From the NCBI GenBank assembly GCA_002371115.1, contig DFFY01000056.1, positions 1 through 62,118 on the forward strand: a stretch of DNA of 62,118 nucleotides. The letters run 5' to 3'. This stretch comes from Bacteroidales bacterium UBA3764. Lineage in GTDB: Bacteria; Bacteroidota; Bacteroidia; Bacteroidales; UBA932. Shown here piece by piece: positions 58,976 to 62,118 of the stretch; position 1 is the stretch's first letter, and every line of letters begins with the position of its first letter. The notes below the pieces were generated by a model that was not told the DNA's origin, did no database searches, and saw nothing but the letters and a program-made list of their open reading frames with translations. A program made the translations under genes and the position numbers.

Positions 58976-59750
58976 ACTGTTGCTGGACGTCGGGGGCACT
59001 TTCATCAAGTGCTCCGACGGCCGGATGCTTCCCATCGACTCCGACGGCAGTTCGGAAGAAATTGTCCGGGCCTTGAGGATGGCCGTCGAGGGAGAAGACG
59101 GCGAGAATACACCGGCCAGCGTACGGGTCGCCATCCCGGGGCCTTTTGACTACGCGGCCGGGACCTTTCTGATGCGCCATAAATTCGCGGCCGTTTACGG
59201 GGAAAACTTCGCCGACCTGGTCCAGATGCCTCGGGAGAACTTCCGGTATGTACACGATGTCGTTGCCATGCTCCTTGGCAACGTGACGCCGGAGAGCGGC
59301 AACACGGCCCTCCTGACTTTGGGAACCGGGCTGGGCTTTGCCCTGTTCGTGGACGGAAAGGTCCTGCAGAACCCCCTGGGCAGCCCCTCCGTTCCCATAT
59401 ACAACCGTCCGTACCGGGATGGCATTCTTGAGGACTATGTTTCCAAACGCGGCATTGTGGGCCGTTACGGAAAGCCTGCACTCAGCGTGAAGGAGATTGC
59501 CTCCCGGGCCAAAGGCGGAGACACGCATGCACAACAGGTTTTTGCAGAAACCGGCACCATCCTTGGGGAAGCCGTTTCCCCTGTCCTGTCGGAGTTCGGC
59601 ATCAAACACGTTCTGCTGGGAGGCCAGATTTCCCGGAGCTGGGAACTTTTCGCGCCCACCCTGTCGGCGCATCTTTCCCCGGAGACCTCCGTACAGCCAA
59701 TCGCCGACTTTGACAACGCCACGTTCAATGGCCTCAAGGCCTTGCTGTGA
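58962..59750 (+). CDS. ROK-family sugar kinase
   Basis: 262 residues. The ATP-binding opening is KLLLDVGGTFIKCSDG, the catalytic base is in YVHDVVAMLLGN, and ALLTLGTGLGFALFVDGKVL follows. The usual zinc-binding CxCGxxGC motif is not present, so it belongs to a zinc-free branch. The start overlaps the preceding gene by 14 bp. It probably phosphorylates the sugar made by the two isomerases. Confidence 0.88.
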   Translation: MTRDKLLLDVGGTFIKCSDGRMLPIDSDGSSEEIVRALRMAVEGEDGENTPASVRVAIPGPFDYAAGTFLMRHKFAAVYGENFADLVQMPRENFRYVHDVVAMLLGNVTPESGNTALLTLGTGLGFALFVDGKVLQNPLGSPSVPIYNRPYRDGILEDYVSKRGIVGRYGKPALSVKEIASRAKGGDTHAQQVFAETGTILGEAVSPVLSEFGIKHVLLGGQISRSWELFAPTLSAHLSPETSVQPIADFDNATFNGLKALL

Positions 59751-59817
59751 CAACGACCTTTTGGGGGACATCTTTATCCTTATGGCCGGAGAACTTGATT
59801 TGTGTGCAGAAATTGCT

Positions 59818-59825
59818 TATTTTTG
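59818..59825 (+). promoter_or_regulatory. -7 box of the phosphodiesterase gene
   Basis: TATTTTTG, 7 nt before the first ATG. The whole segment to the signal peptide resembles that before the GH31 gene. Confidence 0.6.
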
Positions 59826-59832
59826 TGTCTTG

Positions 59833-61071
59833 ATGAACTTGATAAGCGTACGCATGAAAAAGATTCTCCTGTTCTTTGTTTTGCTGGCCGGTCTCACGGC
59901 CTGCAGCAGCAAACCGGCCAACTACACCGTTATCATTTCCCTGGACGGGAGCCGCTGGGACTATGCCGACTATTACGACATGCCTTTCTTCGACTCCCTG
60001 GCCACGGTGGGCGTAAAGGCCCGGATGGAGCCTTCTTTTCCCTCCTCCACCTTCCCCAACCACTACACCATGGCCACCGGCCTGGTCCCGGACCATCACG
60101 GCCTGGTGAACAACAGTTTCTGGGATCCGGAAACCGACAGGAACTATTCCATCAGCGGCAAGGACACCCGCTTTGACCCGTACTTCTACGGCGGCGAGCC
60201 CATCTGGATTACCGCCCAGAAGCAGGGCGTGAAATGCGGCGTGGTGTATTGGGTGGGCTCCGACATTGCCGTGGGCCCGGAAGGAAATGCGTATCCCACC
60301 TACTGGCGCCACTGGGACGAGCAGCCGCACTGGAACTTTGACCAGCGCGTGGAGGAGATTGTGCGCCTGATGAGCCTCCCGGAGGCGGAGCGCCCGCAAC
60401 TGGTGATGGGCTATTTTGACGAGCCGGACCACCAGGGCCACGTACACGGCCCCTTCTCCCCGGAAACCAAAGCCATGGCCGAGCACATGGACAGCCTCAT
60501 GCACGCCTTGTACCTGCGTCTGAAAGCCCTGCCGCACGGAGACCGCATCAACTTTATCCTGGCCGGCGACCACGGCATGACGGAAATCTCCCCGGAGCGT
60601 TTCATCGGCTGGTACGACGTAATGCCGCAGGAGTGGACCAAAAAGGTGGTGGGGAACCTGCCCACCAGCATCTGGGCCAAGGAGGGTTATGCGGACAGCC
60701 TGTACAACCGCCTGTCCAAGGTGGAGCACCTCCACGTCTGGAAGCACGGCGAAGTACCTGAGTATCTGCACTATGGCACGTCCAACCGCTTAGGAGACCT
60801 TATTGTGAGCCCGGACCTGGGCTGGCAGTTCAACTTCGCCCCGTCCCGCAACCACGGCGCCCACGGCTTCGACTGCAAGGAAACCGACATGATGGTGGCC
60901 TTCCGTGCCATCGGCCCGGATTTCAAGGAGGCCTATGACGCCCCCTATACGGAGGGTGAAAAGTCGTCGTTCCGCAACATCGACCTGTATCCCATGCTCT
61001 GCAAGCTGCTGGGCGTAAAACCGGCGCCGGTGGACGGAAAACTGGAGCGTATCCAACATATTCTGCGATAA
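59833..61071 (+). CDS. Exported type I phosphodiesterase/nucleotide pyrophosphatase
   Basis: 412 residues. The lipobox is AGLTAC. The alkaline-phosphatase-type fold has VIISLDGSRWDY (metal Asp), PSSTFPNHYTMATGLVPDHH with the catalytic Thr, YFDEPDHQGHVHG, ILAGDHGM and SRNHGAHGFD. The family cleaves nucleotide or lipid phosphodiesters outside the cytoplasm. Two starts are possible, ATG 59833 or ATG 59854. The signal peptide (KKILLFFVLLAGLTAC) is almost that of GH31. It has its own promoter after the ROK gene. Confidence 0.93.
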   Translation: MNLISVRMKKILLFFVLLAGLTACSSKPANYTVIISLDGSRWDYADYYDMPFFDSLATVGVKARMEPSFPSSTFPNHYTMATGLVPDHHGLVNNSFWDPETDRNYSISGKDTRFDPYFYGGEPIWITAQKQGVKCGVVYWVGSDIAVGPEGNAYPTYWRHWDEQPHWNFDQRVEEIVRLMSLPEAERPQLVMGYFDEPDHQGHVHGPFSPETKAMAEHMDSLMHALYLRLKALPHGDRINFILAGDHGMTEISPERFIGWYDVMPQEWTKKVVGNLPTSIWAKEGYADSLYNRLSKVEHLHVWKHGEVPEYLHYGTSNRLGDLIVSPDLGWQFNFAPSRNHGAHGFDCKETDMMVAFRAIGPDFKEAYDAPYTEGEKSSFRNIDLYPMLCKLLGVKPAPVDGKLERIQHILR

Positions 61072-61090
61072 GCACATAACACCAATATCC

Positions 61091-62118
61091 ATGAGCAAAC
61101 ATTTTACACTGCCCTACGAAGGCGGCCTTATTGAAAAAGACCTGCCGGCAGGTATCCTGCACACCTACGAAAAAATTTGGACGCATGTCTATGCGGAATC
61201 CCGTCCGGCCTCTTATGCCATTGCCGATTTCATCGTGAACTCCATCAATGCGCACAAGGACGGACTCTTCCGGCTGGGGCTCACCACAGGCACCACGCCC
61301 ACGTCGCTCTACAACGAGCTGGCCCGCCGTTGCGCCGCCGGGAATGTGTCCTTCAAGAACGTGGAGGTGGTTTCCATCGACGAGTACTATCCCTCGTCCA
61401 GAGAGGAAGCACAAAGCCGCAACCACCGCATCCATGAAACGCTGCTGGACAAGGTGGACATCCGCAAGGAGAACATCCACCTGCCGGACGGCACCGTTCC
61501 CAAGGAGCAGCTGACAGACTATTGCGCCCGCTTCGACGCACTCGCCCGCAACCTGGACCTCCTGGTGATTGGAGTCGGCGAACAAGGCCAGGTGGGCTTC
61601 AACGAGGCCGGCTCCAATGAAAAGACCCGTACGCGCGTGGTACGCCTGTCCTACGGCTCCCGCAAGCGTCAGGCCGGCAATTTCAACGGCGACATCACCG
61701 CCACGCCGGACAAGGCCATCACCATGGGCATCAGCACCATGCTCAGCGCCAAGCGCATCATCCTCATGGCCTGGGGCGAAGACAAAGCCCAAGCCGTGAA
61801 AGAAATTGCGGAAGGCCCCGTCACCACCGACTGCCCGGCTTCCCTGCTGCAGCGCCACGACCATATCTCCTTCTATGTGGACGAAACCGCCGCCAGCCTG
61901 CTCACCCGCAGCGTGGCACCCTGGCTGGTGGGCCCCTGCGACTGGACACCCAAGTTCATCCGCAAGGCCGTGGTCTGGCTGTGCGAGGTCACCGGCAAGC
62001 CCATCCTCAAGCTCACGGAAAAGGACTACCTGAACAACAACCTGAGCGAGCTGCTGGAGAAGGCCGGTCCCTTCGACAAGATAAACATCGACGTGTTCAA
62101 CGACCTCCAGCACACCAT
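61091..62118 (+). CDS. NagB-like glucosamine-6-phosphate deaminase family, 5' part
   Basis: The first 342 codons; the gene runs off the right edge. Residues about 10-280 are NagB-like: LGLTTGTTPTSLYNELARRC, VVSIDEYYPSSREEAQSRNH, LLVIGVGEQGQVGFNEAGSN. In classical NagB the last motif is NDGHIAFNE, whose Asp and His take part in catalysis. Here both are Gln, although the following FNE is kept. Longer Bacteroidetes members add a PIG-L-like deacetylase domain that would lie beyond the window. It may act on another phosphosugar or be a regulator. Confidence 0.85.
   Translation, partial: MSKHFTLPYEGGLIEKDLPAGILHTYEKIWTHVYAESRPASYAIADFIVNSINAHKDGLFRLGLTTGTTPTSLYNELARRCAAGNVSFKNVEVVSIDEYYPSSREEAQSRNHRIHETLLDKVDIRKENIHLPDGTVPKEQLTDYCARFDALARNLDLLVIGVGEQGQVGFNEAGSNEKTRTRVVRLSYGSRKRQAGNFNGDITATPDKAITMGISTMLSAKRIILMAWGEDKAQAVKEIAEGPVTTDCPASLLQRHDHISFYVDETAASLLTRSVAPWLVGPCDWTPKFIRKAVVWLCEVTGKPILKLTEKDYLNNNLSELLEKAGPFDKINIDVFNDLQHT

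Noticed and set aside
57098..59134. Minus-strand frame opposite the phosphomannose-isomerase-like gene
   Set aside because: Shadow of a conserved sense gene; composition typical of antisense reading.

Overview
The window looks like a chromosomal stretch of a fairly GC-rich gut Bacteroidales. The evidence is a SusC/SusD pair, many lipoproteins with Bacteroidetes signal peptides, BACON and fimbrillin-like proteins, promoters of the TAnnTTTG (-7) type lying very close to start codons, and dispersed repeats that read as CHSERSEES in protein. Genus cannot be fixed from sequence reading alone.

Region 1 (1-5232) is core genome. It holds the 5' part of sufB and a shikimate-pathway operon on the minus strand (aroB, a fused aroD-aroA, aroC), followed by tRNA-Leu(CAA). 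All three aro genes have been lengthened by short repeat DNA. aroC carries a striking His/Cys-rich insertion.

Region 2 (5233-15919) is a 10.7-kb AT-richer integrative element in the 3' end of the tRNA gene, bounded by a perfect 19-bp duplication. It encodes a tyrosine recombinase, a Bro-N protein, a membrane protein, an excisionase, a HTH protein and a MobC-like protein. Its cargo operon encodes an EcoRI-family adenine methyltransferase, a DUF262-HNH nuclease, and a lipoprotein joining a caspase-like domain to BspA-type leucine-rich repeats. A strongly structured, terminator-ended RNA candidate precedes the methyltransferase.

Region 3 (15920-22700) holds remnants of related elements. It has fragments of the same integrase, membrane-protein and Bro-N genes, a 385-bp direct repeat, a DUF3791-DUF3990-DUF3791 module (putative ADP-ribosyltransferase toxin-antitoxin) and an intact three-gene operon (129 aa, 474 aa, Schlafen/AlbA_2 ATPase). 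That operon occupies the same slot, between integrase and membrane-protein gene, that Bro-N fills in the intact island. It is the best candidate here for an undescribed defence-type system.

Region 4 (22765-53256) is a carbohydrate-utilisation region. It has a secreted GH31, a 40-aa peptide gene with a beta-helix lipoprotein, an Rpn-family nuclease and a TPR/HTH membrane regulator. Then comes a tightly packed run of 16 genes (31338-53256). These include small leader-type peptides, fimbrillin/beta-helix lipoproteins, SusC/SusD, BACON lipoproteins, a DUF6259 hydrolase, an MBL-fold enzyme, endonuclease/exonuclease/phosphatase (EEP) proteins, a histidine-phosphatase/GH28 fusion and a WbsX/GH99-like protein. 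The mix of phosphoesterases and glycosidases suggests a phosphate-bearing glycan or glycoconjugate, but the substrate is not identifiable.

Region 5 (53207-62118) is a sugar-catabolism cluster: a GntR-LacI-type regulator divergent from an MFS transporter, a FucI-like isomerase, a phosphomannose-isomerase-like protein, a ROK kinase, a secreted phosphodiesterase and the start of a NagB-like protein.
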